Shown: piece by piece, positions 42,171 through 52,142 of the stretch
Numbering within the stretch: the first letter of the stretch is position 1
How the letters are laid out: every line of letters starts with the position of its first letter
NCBI RefSeq assembly: GCF_021272185.1
Contig: NZ_JAJSEC010000001.1
Coordinates: 1-64,000 of the forward strand
Length of the DNA stretch: 64,000 nt
Direction: 5' to 3'
From: Roseivivax sp. GX 12232
Lineage (GTDB): Bacteria; Pseudomonadota; Alphaproteobacteria; Rhodobacterales; Rhodobacteraceae
The notes under the pieces: generated by a model
Told to the model about the DNA's origin: nothing
What the model saw: only the letters and a program-made list of their open reading frames with translations
Databases searched by the model: none
Translations under genes and position numbers: made by a program

Positions 42171-44042
42171 ATGGACACATTCCTGCTTCAGGCCTCGATC
42201 TACCTTCTCGCGGCGGTGATCGCCGTGCCCATCGCCTCGCGGCTGGGGCTGGGCTCGGTGCTGGGCTACCTCGCCGCGGGGCTGGTGATCGGCCCGATCC
42301 TGGGGCTGGTGCACGAGACCGAGGACATCCAGCATTTCGCCGAGTTCGGCGTGGTGATGATGCTCTTCCTGATCGGGCTCGAGCTGGAACCCCGCGCGCT
42401 TTGGGACATGCGCACCAAGCTCATCGGCCTCGGCGGGCTGCAGGTCGGGCTGACCACCGCGGCGGTGACGGCGGCGGCCATGGCCATGGGGCTGGCCTGG
42501 CAGCCGGCGCTGGCGGTGGGGCTGATCTTCTCGCTCTCCTCGACGGCCATCGTGCTGCAGACCCTGACCGAGAAACGGCTGATCCAGACCGGCGGCGGGC
42601 GCTCGATCTTCTCGGTGCTCCTGACCCAGGACATCGCGGTGATCCCGATGCTGGTGCTCTTGCCGCTCCTGGCCCTGCCCCAGCACGCGAGCCTCTCGCC
42701 CGACGGCTCGATCGAGCGCGACCATGGCGAGCACGGGGCCCATGCCACCATGAGCCTCGTCGAGGGGCTGCCGGGCTGGGGCGTGGCGCTGGTCACGCTG
42801 GGCGCCATCGCGGCGATCATCCTCGCCGGGATCTACCTGATCGGCCCGCTCTTCCGCTTCATCCACCAGGCCCGCCTGCGCGAGATGTACACCGCCTTCG
42901 CGCTCCTGATCGTGCTGGGCATCGCCTTCCTGATGATCCTCGTGGGCCTGTCGCCGGCGCTCGGCACCTTCCTCGCCGGGGTGGTGCTGGCCAACTCGGA
43001 GTTCCGCCACGAGCTCGAATCGGACATCGAACCCTTCAAGGGGCTGCTCCTGGGGCTGTTCTTCATCACCGTCGGTGCGGGCATCAGCTTCACCACCTTC
43101 TTCGCCGAGCCTTTCCTGATCCTCGGGCTGACGCTGGGGATGATGACCCTGAAGGGGCTGATCCTCTACGGGCTGGCGCGGATCTTCGGGCTCCGGCATT
43201 CGGACAACGCGCTCTTCACCATGGGGCTCGCGCAGGCGGGCGAGTTCGGCTTCGTGCTGGTGAGCTTCTCGCTGCAGCAGGACGTGCTGACCGGCGCCCT
43301 GGGCGAGCGCATCCTGCTGGTCATCGCGCTTTCGATGCTGTTCACGCCGCTGGTCTTCCTGGCCTACGAGGCGATTTCGAAGCGTTTCGCGCCGACCTCG
43401 GACCGGCCCGAGGACGACGAGATCGACGAGACCGCGCCGGTGATCATCGCGGGCATCGGGCGCTTCGGGCAGATCGTGAACCGGCTCCTGCAAAGCTCGG
43501 GCTTCCAGACCGTGGTGATCGACCACGACATGGAGACGATCCAGCTCATGCGGCGCTTCGGCTTCAAGGGCTATTTCGGCGACCCGACGCGGCCCGAGCT
43601 TCTGCATGCGGCGGGGCTGCACAAGGCGCGGGTGCTTTGCGTTGCGCTCGACGATCCCAAGGCCACCAACACGCTGGTGGCCTATGCCCGGCAGGCGCGC
43701 GGGGAGGATCTGCACATCGTCGCTCGCGCGCGGGACCGGACGCATGTCTACGAGCTTTACCAGGCCGGGGCCGACGACATCGTGCGCGAGACCTTCGACA
43801 GTTCGATCCGCGCCGGGCGCTACGTGCTCGAGAACATCGGGCTGACAGAATACGAGGCCTCGCAGGCCGAGCGGACCTTCTTCGACCACGACCGGATGAC
43901 GGTGCGGGAGCTGGCGAAGCTCTGGAAGCCGGGGGTGCGGGCGGTCGACAACCCCGAATACGTGGCCCGCGCGCAGGAGCTGGAGAAGGAGCTGGAGACG
44001 GCGCTGTTCTCGGCGCTGGAGCGCAAGGAGGACGCGGCGTGA
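42171..44042 (+). CDS. CPA2-family cation:proton antiporter with RCK domain (KefB-like)
   Basis: A 623-residue membrane protein. About 12-13 transmembrane segments form a Na/H-exchanger-type domain (SRLGLGSVLGYLAAGLVIGP at the start; FSLSSTAIVLQTL as the ion-binding crossing). Residues ~420-540 are a TrkA-N/RCK nucleotide-binding domain with VIIAGIGRFGQIVNRLL and acidic VVIDHD. A short charged tail follows. Likely potassium or sodium efflux gated by NAD(H) or a similar ligand. ATG at 42171. No KefF/KefG partner gene is adjacent. Confidence 0.9.
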   Translation: MDTFLLQASIYLLAAVIAVPIASRLGLGSVLGYLAAGLVIGPILGLVHETEDIQHFAEFGVVMMLFLIGLELEPRALWDMRTKLIGLGGLQVGLTTAAVTAAAMAMGLAWQPALAVGLIFSLSSTAIVLQTLTEKRLIQTGGGRSIFSVLLTQDIAVIPMLVLLPLLALPQHASLSPDGSIERDHGEHGAHATMSLVEGLPGWGVALVTLGAIAAIILAGIYLIGPLFRFIHQARLREMYTAFALLIVLGIAFLMILVGLSPALGTFLAGVVLANSEFRHELESDIEPFKGLLLGLFFITVGAGISFTTFFAEPFLILGLTLGMMTLKGLILYGLARIFGLRHSDNALFTMGLAQAGEFGFVLVSFSLQQDVLTGALGERILLVIALSMLFTPLVFLAYEAISKRFAPTSDRPEDDEIDETAPVIIAGIGRFGQIVNRLLQSSGFQTVVIDHDMETIQLMRRFGFKGYFGDPTRPELLHAAGLHKARVLCVALDDPKATNTLVAYARQARGEDLHIVARARDRTHVYELYQAGADDIVRETFDSSIRAGRYVLENIGLTEYEASQAERTFFDHDRMTVRELAKLWKPGVRAVDNPEYVARAQELEKELETALFSALERKEDAA

Positions 44043-44367
44043 GGGGCGACGGTCGGCGGGCCGCCTGCCCGGCTGGCGGGCTGGGGCGTTAGGCGGGAGG
44101 TGGCAGCGGGGCTGTTGAGGAGGCGTTCAGCGGATGCCGCGGGCAGCTTGGCTTTTCAATGCCCTGACAAGACCGGCATTTGCTCCGGGTTCGGCTCCGA
44201 GGCGGGAGCTGACTCGCGCCAGTCTCTCCCGAGCAACTGACCGGCCGCAGGCCTCCCCCGCGCCTGACAGGCCGCCGTCTACGCTCCGGCACCCGACCTC
44301 CCCCTGGCCTCGCTCGCCGCACCTGACCGGCCTTCGGCCTCCCCCTCGCCCCCTATCTCCGCCCATG

Positions 44368-44399
44368 GAAAAGGCCGCGCCCCTCGGGGACGCGGCCAA
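44368..44399 (-). terminator. Terminator of carD
   Basis: On the minus strand GGCCGCGTCCCC, a small loop, then GGGGCGCGGCC followed by TTTT, 24 bases past the carD stop. Confidence 0.8.
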
Positions 44400-44422
44400 T
44401 TCCTTGCGGGACCGTTGCCGGC

Positions 44423-44935
44423 TCAGGCGGCGCGGGAGACCAGCACCTCGTCGACCTGCTTGGCCGCCGCGATCTCGTCGCCGCCGGAGACCGCCGCCAC
44501 CTCGCGGGTGAGCCGCTCGAGCGCGGCTTCATAAAGCTGCCGCTCGGAGTAGCTCTGCTCGCGCTGATCGTCGGCGCGGTGCAGGTCGCGCACCACCTCG
44601 GCGATGGCGATCAGGTCGCCGGAGTTGATCTTCTGCTCGTATTCCTGGGCGCGGCGCGACCACATGGCCTTCTTCACCTTGGCCTTGCCCTGGAGGGTCT
44701 TCATCGCCTGGCTGACCACGTCGGGCGAGGACAGGGTCCGCATGCCCACCTCCGTCGCCTTGTGGGTCGGCACGCGCAGAGTCATCTTGTCCTTCTCGAA
44801 GGAGATCACGAACAGCTCCATCGTGATGCCGGCAATCTCTTGCTCTTCGATCGACATGATCTGCCCCACACCATGCGCCGGGTAGACGACGTAATCGTTC
44901 GGACGGAATTCGGACGACTGTTTGGTCTTGGTCAT
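44423..44935 (-). CDS. carD: CarD family transcriptional regulator
   Basis: A 170-residue protein. The N-terminal RNA polymerase-interacting (Tudor-like) domain reads NDYVVYPAHGVGQIMSIEEQEI and FEKDKMTLRVP. The helical C-terminal domain has the WSRRAQEYEQKINSGD motif, whose Trp wedges into the promoter fork. CarD stabilises open complexes, especially at rRNA promoters. ATG at 44935. The ~280-base upstream region is unusually rich in inverted repeats (for example near 45030-45065). Monocistronic with its own terminator. Confidence 0.94.
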   Translation of the reverse strand: MTKTKQSSEFRPNDYVVYPAHGVGQIMSIEEQEIAGITMELFVISFEKDKMTLRVPTHKATEVGMRTLSSPDVVSQAMKTLQGKAKVKKAMWSRRAQEYEQKINSGDLIAIAEVVRDLHRADDQREQSYSERQLYEAALERLTREVAAVSGGDEIAAAKQVDEVLVSRAA

Positions 44936-45216
44936 TAGGGTTCCTCAGGCAGCTTGAACGCTGAACCTTCCAGACGAAAAAAGTGCCCGGATACCTTGGG
45001 GGATCCGTTCACTTGGTTCGATCAAGAAAATTACCAGCGGGGCGCAGACCCCGCGACCTGGTATGGTTGCAGCGTTCTCATTTGTAACGAGAATATAGCA
45101 CAATTCCGGGGCGCTGAACAGCGCAAGCGGTAGATCGCGCTAACCCCAGTGTATCAAGGGGTTACGCCTCGTCCTTCAGGTGCGCACGGCGCCCGGGGGC
45201 GCCGGCTCGAATCGCG

Positions 45217-45555
45217 TCAGCCGCCTTCGCCGGGCTTCTCCGAGAAGTATTTCTCGAGCTTGCCCTCTTCGCCGTCGCGCTCTTCGGCCTCGGGCAGAGG
45301 GTCCTTCTTGGTGATGATCACCGGCCAGAGCTCGGAGTATTTCCGGTTGAACTCGACCCACTTCTCGGCTTCCGGCTCGGTGTCGGGCCGGATCGCATCG
45401 GCGGGGCATTCGGGTTCGCAGACACCGCAGTCGATGCATTCATCGGGGTGAATCACCAGCATGTTCTCGCCTTCGTAGAAGCAGTCGACCGGACAGACCT
45501 CGACGCAGTCGGTATACTTGCAGGCGATGCAGGCGTCATTGACGATATAGGTCAT
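45217..45555 (-). CDS. fdxA: 7Fe ferredoxin
   Basis: A 112-residue electron carrier with one 3Fe-4S and one 4Fe-4S cluster. Cys9, 12, 17, 21 and Cys40, 43, 46, 50 ([18 protein letters not shown] and [12 protein letters not shown]) are in the usual spacing. The acidic C-terminal extension is typical of the FdxA family of Rhodobacterales. ATG at 45555; the longer open frame upstream overlaps the next gene. A TAACCCC/GGGGTTA hairpin (45141-45164) lies some 50 bases after the stop. Confidence 0.95.
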   Translation of the reverse strand: MTYIVNDACIACKYTDCVEVCPVDCFYEGENMLVIHPDECIDCGVCEPECPADAIRPDTEPEAEKWVEFNRKYSELWPVIITKKDPLPEAEERDGEEGKLEKYFSEKPGEGG

Positions 45556-45607
45556 GTTCGAGAGGTCCGTAAGCTGATCCGAGGGTTGGCTAGACCAAGC
45601 GCCGGGA

Positions 45608-45985
45608 TCATTCAAGAACCTCACGGCGGGTTTGATCGAGCTGGCGTCTTTCCTTCTTGGTCGGGCGACCGCTGCCTTCATACTTCGGCACATGCGGCGT
45701 TGCACTGCGGTCTTTTGGCCGCGGCGGGTCGAGATCGTCGTAAAGCGTCCGCGCCTCCGAGGCCGGCCCGCGCCGCGCCCCGGGCGCAAGCACCCGGATC
45801 ACCCGGATCTCATGCGCCTGCGGGAAGGTCAGCACGTCCCCCGGCCCCACCGCGAAGGCGGGCTTGGAGATCGGCTGCGCGTTCACCCGCACGCGGCCCG
45901 AGGCCACGACCTTGGCCGACAGGCTGCGGGTCTTGAAGAACCGCGCCTGCCAGAGCCATTTGTCGATGCGGATCCTGTCGCTCAT
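45608..45985 (-). CDS. S4-domain RNA-binding protein (Hsp15 family)
   Basis: A 125-residue basic protein with an S4 fold ([43 protein letters not shown]). Hsp15 binds free 50S subunits carrying nascent chains. ATG at 45985. The C-terminal ~45 residues are charged and probably disordered. It lies 50 bases after the helicase and ahead of fdxA; helicase, S4 protein and fdxA are on one strand and may form one transcript. Confidence 0.88.
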   Translation of the reverse strand: MSDRIRIDKWLWQARFFKTRSLSAKVVASGRVRVNAQPISKPAFAVGPGDVLTFPQAHEIRVIRVLAPGARRGPASEARTLYDDLDPPRPKDRSATPHVPKYEGSGRPTKKERRQLDQTRREVLE

Positions 45986-46035
45986 CTCTGGACCTGCCAT
46001 GCCGCGCGGGCGGTGGGCCCGCCGCGCGCAGTTCT

Positions 46036-48981
46036 TCAGGACTTGCCCTTGTTGAACCCCGAGAGCGCCGCGGCGAAGGGGTTGTCGGGGTCGATCTTGT
46101 CCTTCTTCGGCGGGCGCGCCTCGTAGTTCTTGGCCTGCTGCGGCGGGCGCTTGCCCTTCGGCTTGCCCTTGCCCTTGGGCGGGCCGCCCCGGCCCTGCGG
46201 ACGGCCCTTGCCGCCGCGGTCGCGGTTGCGGTTGCCGGCCCAGGTGAAGGTGTAGAAGACCTCGATCTCGGGCCCGGCGACGGCGGCGTCGGGGGCCTCG
46301 CCCAGCGGCGTCTCCTCGGGCGGGGTCTCGGCGACCGGGGTCTCGGGCACATCCTCGGCCGGCTCTGCGGCCAGCGGCGCCTCGCCGTGATCGGCGATCT
46401 CGGCGACCTTCTCCTCGGCCGGGTCCTCGGCGGGGGCCGCCGGGGCCTCGGCCTCGCCGGTCACCGCGCCGGGCTCGATGGCCTCGGGCGTGCCCTTGTC
46501 GAAGACCGGAGCGTCCTCGGCAGGCGCGGCCTCGTCCTCGGCGGCATCGGCGCCGGCTTCGGTGGACGCGCCCTCCTCGACCGGGACGGCGGCATCGACC
46601 GGCTTCTGCTTGGCGCGTTCGCCCTTCTCGGCGCGGTAGCCGAGGCCCTCCATGAGGTCGGCGAACTGCTCCAGCGTCAGCCCGGTGATCGAGAGCATGT
46701 CGGCGGTGGCCTCGAAGCCGCCGCGGCTGTCCTCGACCCGCACGAGGTCGGCCAGCCGCTCGAGCATGTCGATGCGGATCGCCCGGGTGCCGGCCTTGCG
46801 GTAGCCCATGATCGCGAACTCGTCCTGCGGCGTGCCCTGGTCGGCGGGCACGGTCACCAGCCCCGGCGGCGGCGCCTCGGGGAAGGTGTCGCGGCCCTGC
46901 GCGAGGCTCCAGAGCACCAGCCGCAGCCGGGTCGGCGCGGGTTTCAGGAGAAGCGGCATGAAGATGGTGAACTGGCCGAAGCGGATGCCGTGCTTGCGCA
47001 GCGCGCCGCGGGCCTCCTGGTCCAGCGCCTTGACCTCGTCGGCGACCTTGGCGCGCGGGATGACGCCCATGGCCTCGATCATCTGGAAGCCGAAGCCCTT
47101 GGCGAGCCCGGTCAGCGCCTCGTCGCGCTGGATGTTCATCAGGGGCTCGAAGAGCGCCGCGACCTTGCGGTCGATGAAATGCTGCAACCGGCGCTCGACC
47201 TTCTGGCGCACCTCGGGGCCCGCCTCGTCGTCGACGAAGGCCGCCACGCGGGGCTTCATCGGATCGTCGCCGCGCTCGAGCTTGCCGACGGCCTGCTCGC
47301 CCCACATCAGACCGCCCTGTTCGGTAAAGTCGATCTCGGTGTCGGGAGCGTTGTAGAACCGATCCGCGCGCAGATGGAAATGCGGCGCAAGCGCCTGAAG
47401 CGACGCGGATTTCAGCGTCTTCGCCTCTTCGCCCTTGGCGTCCTTGTCCTGCCGGAAGCGGAACCCTTCGAGACGGCCGATAAACTCGCCCTCGACGGTC
47501 ACTTCACCCTTGTCGTTCACTTCGGCCAAGAGGGCCTCCTTCTGCTTCAACCGGCGGAGCAACACGCTGGTCCGCCGGTCCACGAATCTCTGTGTCAGCC
47601 GCTCGTGCAGCGCGTCTGACACCCTGTCTTCTACCGCCCGCGTCCGGTCTCGCCAATGGGTCTCGTCGGAGACCCAGCCACGGCGTTGCGCGACGTAGGT
47701 CCATGTGCGGATATAGGCCAGCCGTTTCGACAACATGTCGATGTCGCCGTCGACCCGGTCGATGCGGTGCACCTGCCGCGCGATGAAATCGTCCGGCACG
47801 GTGCCGCGCTCGTGCAGATGCCGGAAGATAACGTCAAGCAGGCCCGCGTGTTCCGCCTGGCTGATGCCGCGGAAATCGGGGATCCGGCAGACATCCCACA
47901 AGAGTTGCACCGACCGCGCGTCGCTGGCCCGGGCGCGGATTTCCGCCCGCGTCGCGAGCTCCTTCAGCGCCTTGAGGTCGTCGGCCTCGCGCGCCTTCAG
48001 AAGCAGCGGATCCTCGCTGGCCGCCTCGAGCGAGGCGATCAGCGCCTCGGGCGTGCCGAAGGAGAGCTTCGGGTTGCGCCACTGCAGCTTGCGCAGCGGC
48101 GTGAAGCGGTGGTTGCAGATCGCCTCGGCGACCTCGTCCTCCAGCGGCGGCGCCTCGCCGGTCACGCCGAAGGTGCCGTCGCGCATCCCCCGGCCCGCGC
48201 GGCCGGCGATCTGCGCCAGCTCGTTCGGCGCCAGGGGCCGCATCCGCCGCCCGTCGAACTTCACCAGCGAGGAGAAGGCAACGTGGTCGATGTCCAGGTT
48301 GAGCCCCATGCCGATGGCGTCGGTGGCGACCAGGTAGTCGACCTCGCCATTTTGATAAAGCGACACCTGCGCGTTGCGCGTGCGCGGGCTGAGCGCCCCC
48401 ATGACCACCGCCGCGCCGCCCTTCTGGCGGCGCAGAAGCTCGGCGATGGCATATACATTCTCAACCGAAAATCCGACAATCGCGGTGCGGGGCTTGATGC
48501 GGCTTGTCTTTTTCGAACCCGTGTAGCTCAGCTGGCTCATCCGCTCCCGGCGCATGAACTCGCAGCCCGGGACCAGCTCGGCGATCGGCCCGCGCATGGT
48601 GTCGGAGCCCATGAACAGCGTCTCGTGGGTGCCCCGCATCCGCAGGAGCCGGTCGGTGAAGACATGGCCGCGCTCGGGATCGGCGCAAAGCTGGATCTCG
48701 TCGATGGCGACGAAATCGGTGCCCATGCCCTCGGGCATGGCCTCGACGGTGCAGACCCAATAGGCGGCGCGCGGCGGCACGATGCGCTCTTCGCCGGTGA
48801 CCAGCGCCACCACCGAGGGGCCGCGGGCGGCGACGATCTTGTCGTAGACCTCGCGCGCGAGCAGCCGCAGCGGCAGGCCGATCATGCCGGTGCGATAGCC
48901 CAGCATCCGCTCGATGGCGTAATGCGTCTTGCCGGTATTGGTCGGGCCGAGAATGGCCGCGACCCGCGAGTTCATGAGCAT
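46036..48981 (-). CDS. SUV3-like DEAD/DEAH-family RNA helicase
   Basis: A 981-residue helicase of the SUV3 branch, whose mitochondrial members unwind RNA for the degradosome. Motif I is LGPTNTGKTHYA (residues ~10-21), motif II is IDEIQLC with the DEIQ variant typical of SUV3, and motif VI is QIAGRAGRG. The SUV3 C-terminal region follows to about residue 780. The last ~200 residues are acidic and Ala/Pro-rich and then turn Lys/Gly/Arg-rich (RGGKGRPQGRGGPPKGK), a likely RNA-binding tail. ATG at 48981, or 48975. It is 18 bases from the TPR gene upstream. Confidence 0.9.
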   Translation of the reverse strand: MLMNSRVAAILGPTNTGKTHYAIERMLGYRTGMIGLPLRLLAREVYDKIVAARGPSVVALVTGEERIVPPRAAYWVCTVEAMPEGMGTDFVAIDEIQLCADPERGHVFTDRLLRMRGTHETLFMGSDTMRGPIAELVPGCEFMRRERMSQLSYTGSKKTSRIKPRTAIVGFSVENVYAIAELLRRQKGGAAVVMGALSPRTRNAQVSLYQNGEVDYLVATDAIGMGLNLDIDHVAFSSLVKFDGRRMRPLAPNELAQIAGRAGRGMRDGTFGVTGEAPPLEDEVAEAICNHRFTPLRKLQWRNPKLSFGTPEALIASLEAASEDPLLLKAREADDLKALKELATRAEIRARASDARSVQLLWDVCRIPDFRGISQAEHAGLLDVIFRHLHERGTVPDDFIARQVHRIDRVDGDIDMLSKRLAYIRTWTYVAQRRGWVSDETHWRDRTRAVEDRVSDALHERLTQRFVDRRTSVLLRRLKQKEALLAEVNDKGEVTVEGEFIGRLEGFRFRQDKDAKGEEAKTLKSASLQALAPHFHLRADRFYNAPDTEIDFTEQGGLMWGEQAVGKLERGDDPMKPRVAAFVDDEAGPEVRQKVERRLQHFIDRKVAALFEPLMNIQRDEALTGLAKGFGFQMIEAMGVIPRAKVADEVKALDQEARGALRKHGIRFGQFTIFMPLLLKPAPTRLRLVLWSLAQGRDTFPEAPPPGLVTVPADQGTPQDEFAIMGYRKAGTRAIRIDMLERLADLVRVEDSRGGFEATADMLSITGLTLEQFADLMEGLGYRAEKGERAKQKPVDAAVPVEEGASTEAGADAAEDEAAPAEDAPVFDKGTPEAIEPGAVTGEAEAPAAPAEDPAEEKVAEIADHGEAPLAAEPAEDVPETPVAETPPEETPLGEAPDAAVAGPEIEVFYTFTWAGNRNRDRGGKGRPQGRGGPPKGKGKPKGKRPPQQAKNYEARPPKKDKIDPDNPFAAALSGFNKGKS

Positions 48982-48999
48982 GTAACGCCCTTTGGCCGA

Positions 49000-49575
49000 T
49001 CAGAGGCGATACCCGTTCGCGAGGAGGTCGAGCCGCGTCAGCGCATTGGTCACACGTTCGTCGAAGGGACGCAATGCGTCCGCGGCGTCATAGGCGCGGT
49101 AGGCCCGCTGGGCATCGCCCAGGTGTTCGAAGATCGCGCCGAGCCCCTGCAAGGCCCCGTAATGGTTGGGATTGAGCGCCAGCGTCCGCTCCAGCGCATC
49201 GGCCGAAAGCCCCAGCCGGTCCTGCGCGTAATAGGCCTGGGCCAGGGTGTGCCAGCCCTCGGCGAAGCCCGGCGCATGGTCGGTCAGCGCGCGCAGGTGC
49301 TCGACCGCGCGGTCAAGCTCCTGCACCTCGAGCGCGTCGCGCCCGCGGCGCAACAGAAGGTCCATGGCCGCCGAGCCGGATTTCGACCATTCCAGCTCCA
49401 GCTCGCGTTCGAGCCGGCGCGCCTCGGCCGGGGTCTCCGCGGCGCCGAGGTCGCGCAGAAGTTCCGCCGCGCGCTCGCTGCCGCCCTCGGCCTGGCCAAG
49501 TGACGGAAGGGAAAACGCCAGCACGGCCAGAAATGCCGTGACGGTAGATTTGAATTTCGCGCGCGGCCTAATCAT
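49000..49575 (-). CDS. Periplasmic TPR protein
   Basis: A 191-residue protein with a signal peptide (KSTVTAFLAVLAFSLPSLGQA) and at least three tetratricopeptide repeats between residues ~85 and 185 (AEGWHTLAQAYYAQDRLGLS, NPNHYGALQGLGAIFEHLG). Probably a periplasmic scaffold; partner unknown. It sits 18 bases ahead of the helicase on the same strand, an order I recall in other Rhodobacterales. Confidence 0.82.
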   Translation of the reverse strand: MIRPRAKFKSTVTAFLAVLAFSLPSLGQAEGGSERAAELLRDLGAAETPAEARRLERELELEWSKSGSAAMDLLLRRGRDALEVQELDRAVEHLRALTDHAPGFAEGWHTLAQAYYAQDRLGLSADALERTLALNPNHYGALQGLGAIFEHLGDAQRAYRAYDAADALRPFDERVTNALTRLDLLANGYRL

Positions 49576-49646
49576 GGTGCCAAGGAGGATAGCGCGGCCG
49601 CGCGGCTTGTGAACACCCGCGCGCGATCACATGGAGGACACCACGC

Positions 49647-49937
49647 ATGAGCGACACGATCACCGAGGCGGTCTCGGCCTTGAACGCCAAGATGGACGGC
49701 CAGGACATCGGCGGCACCGTCAAGTTCGACATCGAGGGCGAAGGCACGATCATCATGGACGACAACGGCGCCCGCGCCGCGGATGAAGACGCCGATGTCA
49801 CCATGACCGCCGATGCCGACACCTTCCGCGAGATCCTCGAGGGCGAGATGAACCCCACCGCGGCCTTCATGTCGGGCAAGCTGTCGATCGACGGCGACAT
49901 GGGCCTGGCGATGAAGCTGGCGGGCGTCCTCTCCTGA
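49647..49937 (+). CDS. SCP2 sterol-binding domain protein
   Basis: A 96-residue small lipid-binding protein. It is essentially one SCP2 domain: VKFDIEGEGTIIMDDNG, DADVTMTADADTFREILEGE and TAAFMSGKLSIDGDMGLAMKL. ATG at 49647 with GGAGGA upstream. The TGA shares its last base with the ATG of the following hydrolase gene (TGATG), implying coupling. A role in presenting lipids to that hydrolase is possible. Confidence 0.9.
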   Translation: MSDTITEAVSALNAKMDGQDIGGTVKFDIEGEGTIIMDDNGARAADEDADVTMTADADTFREILEGEMNPTAAFMSGKLSIDGDMGLAMKLAGVLS

Positions 49938-50920
49938 TGGCCGAGACGGCCCCCTTCCTGGCCCAAGAGGCCGAGGGGCCAGAGGGCGCGCGCGCGCTCT
50001 GGGTGGCGGCCGTGGACGGCACGCGCCTGCGCATCGGGCATTACCCCGGCGGCGCGGCGGGCACGGTGCTTCTCTTGCCCGGCCGCACCGAATACATCGA
50101 GAAATACGGCCGCACCGCGGCCGATTTCGCCCGCGCGGGCTATCACACGCTGACCATCGACTGGCGCGGCCAAGGGTTGTCGGACCGGCTTCTGACCGAT
50201 GTCCGCACCGGCCATGTGCATGTCTTCGACGACTACCAGCGCGACCTCGACGCCGCGCTGAGCTGGGCCGAGGCCGAAGGTCTGCCGAAGCCTTGGCACC
50301 TGCTTGCCCACAGCATGGGCGGCTGCATCGGGCTGCGGGCGCTGATGAACGGCCTGCCGGTGGCGGGCGCGGGCTTCACCGGGCCGATGTGGGGCATCCG
50401 CATCTCGCCCTTCATGCGGCCCGCGGCCTGGGCCCTGTCCTGGAGCTCCTCGCGGGTGGGGCTGGGCCATACCATCGCGCCCGGCACCAGCCCCGACAGC
50501 TACGTCGTGGCCGAGACCTTCGACGACAACCTGCTGACCCGCGACCGCGAGATGTATGACTACATGCGCGCCCAGGTCATCGCCGAACCGGGCTTGCAGC
50601 TCGGCGGGCCCTCGCTGCGCTGGCTGAACGAGGCGCTGGTCGAATGCCGGACGCTGGCGCGGATGCCGGCGCCGGACTATCCCTGCCTGACCTTCGTGGG
50701 CTCGAACGAGCGCATCGTCGACGTGCCGCGCATCGCCCAGCGTATGGCGGGCTGGCCGGGCGGACGCCTGGTCACCGTGCCCGGCGGCGAACACGAGGTG
50801 CTGATGGAGGGCCCCGAGGTCCGGGGCGAGATCACCGAGGCGCTGATCGCCCATTACGACGCCGCCGGGGCTTCTACCCGCGAGGAAGAGAACGGCGGGC
50901 CGCAAAGCGCGCGGGCCTGA
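49937..50920 (+). CDS. Alpha/beta hydrolase, lysophospholipase (PldB)-like
   Basis: A 327-residue hydrolase. LLLPGRTEYIEKYGRTAADF and TIDWRGQGLSDR are the monoglyceride-lipase/lysophospholipase motifs. The nucleophile is Ser126 in AHSMGG. The likely acid is in the FVGSNERIVDV stretch and the His in VPGGEHEVLME. Probably cytoplasmic, acting on lysophospholipids or monoglycerides. Coupled to the SCP2 gene. Confidence 0.88.
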   Translation: MAETAPFLAQEAEGPEGARALWVAAVDGTRLRIGHYPGGAAGTVLLLPGRTEYIEKYGRTAADFARAGYHTLTIDWRGQGLSDRLLTDVRTGHVHVFDDYQRDLDAALSWAEAEGLPKPWHLLAHSMGGCIGLRALMNGLPVAGAGFTGPMWGIRISPFMRPAAWALSWSSSRVGLGHTIAPGTSPDSYVVAETFDDNLLTRDREMYDYMRAQVIAEPGLQLGGPSLRWLNEALVECRTLARMPAPDYPCLTFVGSNERIVDVPRIAQRMAGWPGGRLVTVPGGEHEVLMEGPEVRGEITEALIAHYDAAGASTREEENGGPQSARA

Positions 50921-51110
50921 GGGGCCCGGGCCGGGCCTCGCACCAGATGCGCGGGCCTGAGGGGCGCGGACCTGGCCCTGCGCCTGACGCGCCGGGCTAC
51001 AAGCGCGAGCCCCGCCGTTGGCACGACGTCTCGGCCCGACACAGCGGCCAGCGCAAAGACCGCCCCGCCCGCCTCTGGCGCGGCCCTCCGCCTGCCCTAT
51101 CATGGCCCTC

Positions 51111-52142
51111 ATGGCCGAGCCCGTCCTCACCTTCACCGACCGCGGCATCTACTGCCCCGCGGGCGATTTTTTCATCGACCCCTGGCGCCCCGTCGACCGG
51201 GCGCTGATCACCCATGGCCATGCCGATCACGCCCGGCTCGGTCATGCGCGCTACCTCGCCACCGAGGTCGCCGCCCCGGTCATGCGCTACCGGCTCGGCC
51301 AGATCGACCTCGAGACCATCCGCTTCGGCGAGACCACGCGCATCGGCGATGCCGAGGTCAGCTTCCACCCCGCCGGCCACATCCCCGGCTCGGCGCAGAT
51401 CCGCGTCTCGGTCGGCGGCGAGACCTGGGTGGTCTCGGGCGACTACAAGACCGCGCCCGACCGGCTGTCCGAACCCTTCGAGCCGGTGCGCTGCCACACC
51501 TTCATCTCCGAATGCACCTTTGGCCTGCCGGTCTTCAAATGGCGCCCCGAGGAAGAGGTGGCGGGCGAGATCAACGCCTGGTGGCAGGCCAATGCCGCCG
51601 CCGGCGTGACCTCGGTCCTGGGCGCTTATTCGCTCGGCAAGGCGCAGCGGGTGCTGACCCTGCTCGATCCTGAGACAGGCCCGATCCTGACCCATGGCGC
51701 GGTGGAGGCGACCAATGCCATCCTGCGCGACCAGGGGCTGGCGCTGCCCGCGACCGCCCAGGTGTCGGAGGAGAACGACCCCAAGAAAACCCCGGGCGCG
51801 CTGGTCATCGCGCCGCCCTCGGCGCTTGGCACGCCCTGGATGCGGCGCTTCGGGCCTTCGAGCCAGGCCTTCGCCTCGGGCTGGATGGCCCTGCGCGGGG
51901 TGCGGCGGCGGCGCGCCATGGACCGCGGCTTCGTCGTCTCCGATCACGCCGACTGGGAGGGGCTGCACGAGGCGATCCGCGAGACCGGCGCGGAAAAACT
52001 ATACGTCACGCATGGTTACACCGAGATCTTCGCGCGCTGGCTGAACGCCAGCGGCTGGGACGCCGAGGTGCTGCAGACCGAGTTCGGCACCGAGGAAGCC
52101 GAGGAGACCGCGCCCGCATCCGACAGCGGGGCCGCGGCATGA
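51111..52142 (+). CDS. Ligase-associated DNA exonuclease (metallo-beta-lactamase fold)
   Basis: A 343-residue nuclease of the beta-CASP/MBL superfamily. The metal site is THGHADH (His35, His37, Asp39, His40), with HPAGHIPGSAQ, SGDYKTA, FISECTFGLPVF and the late SDHADWEGL and YVTHGYTE. Proteins of this type pair with an ATP-dependent DNA ligase in bacterial repair modules. Start at 51111 (MAEPVLTFTD) or 51102. Its TGA overlaps the ligase ATG (ATGA). Confidence 0.88.
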   Translation: MAEPVLTFTDRGIYCPAGDFFIDPWRPVDRALITHGHADHARLGHARYLATEVAAPVMRYRLGQIDLETIRFGETTRIGDAEVSFHPAGHIPGSAQIRVSVGGETWVVSGDYKTAPDRLSEPFEPVRCHTFISECTFGLPVFKWRPEEEVAGEINAWWQANAAAGVTSVLGAYSLGKAQRVLTLLDPETGPILTHGAVEATNAILRDQGLALPATAQVSEENDPKKTPGALVIAPPSALGTPWMRRFGPSSQAFASGWMALRGVRRRRAMDRGFVVSDHADWEGLHEAIRETGAEKLYVTHGYTEIFARWLNASGWDAEVLQTEFGTEEAEETAPASDSGAAA

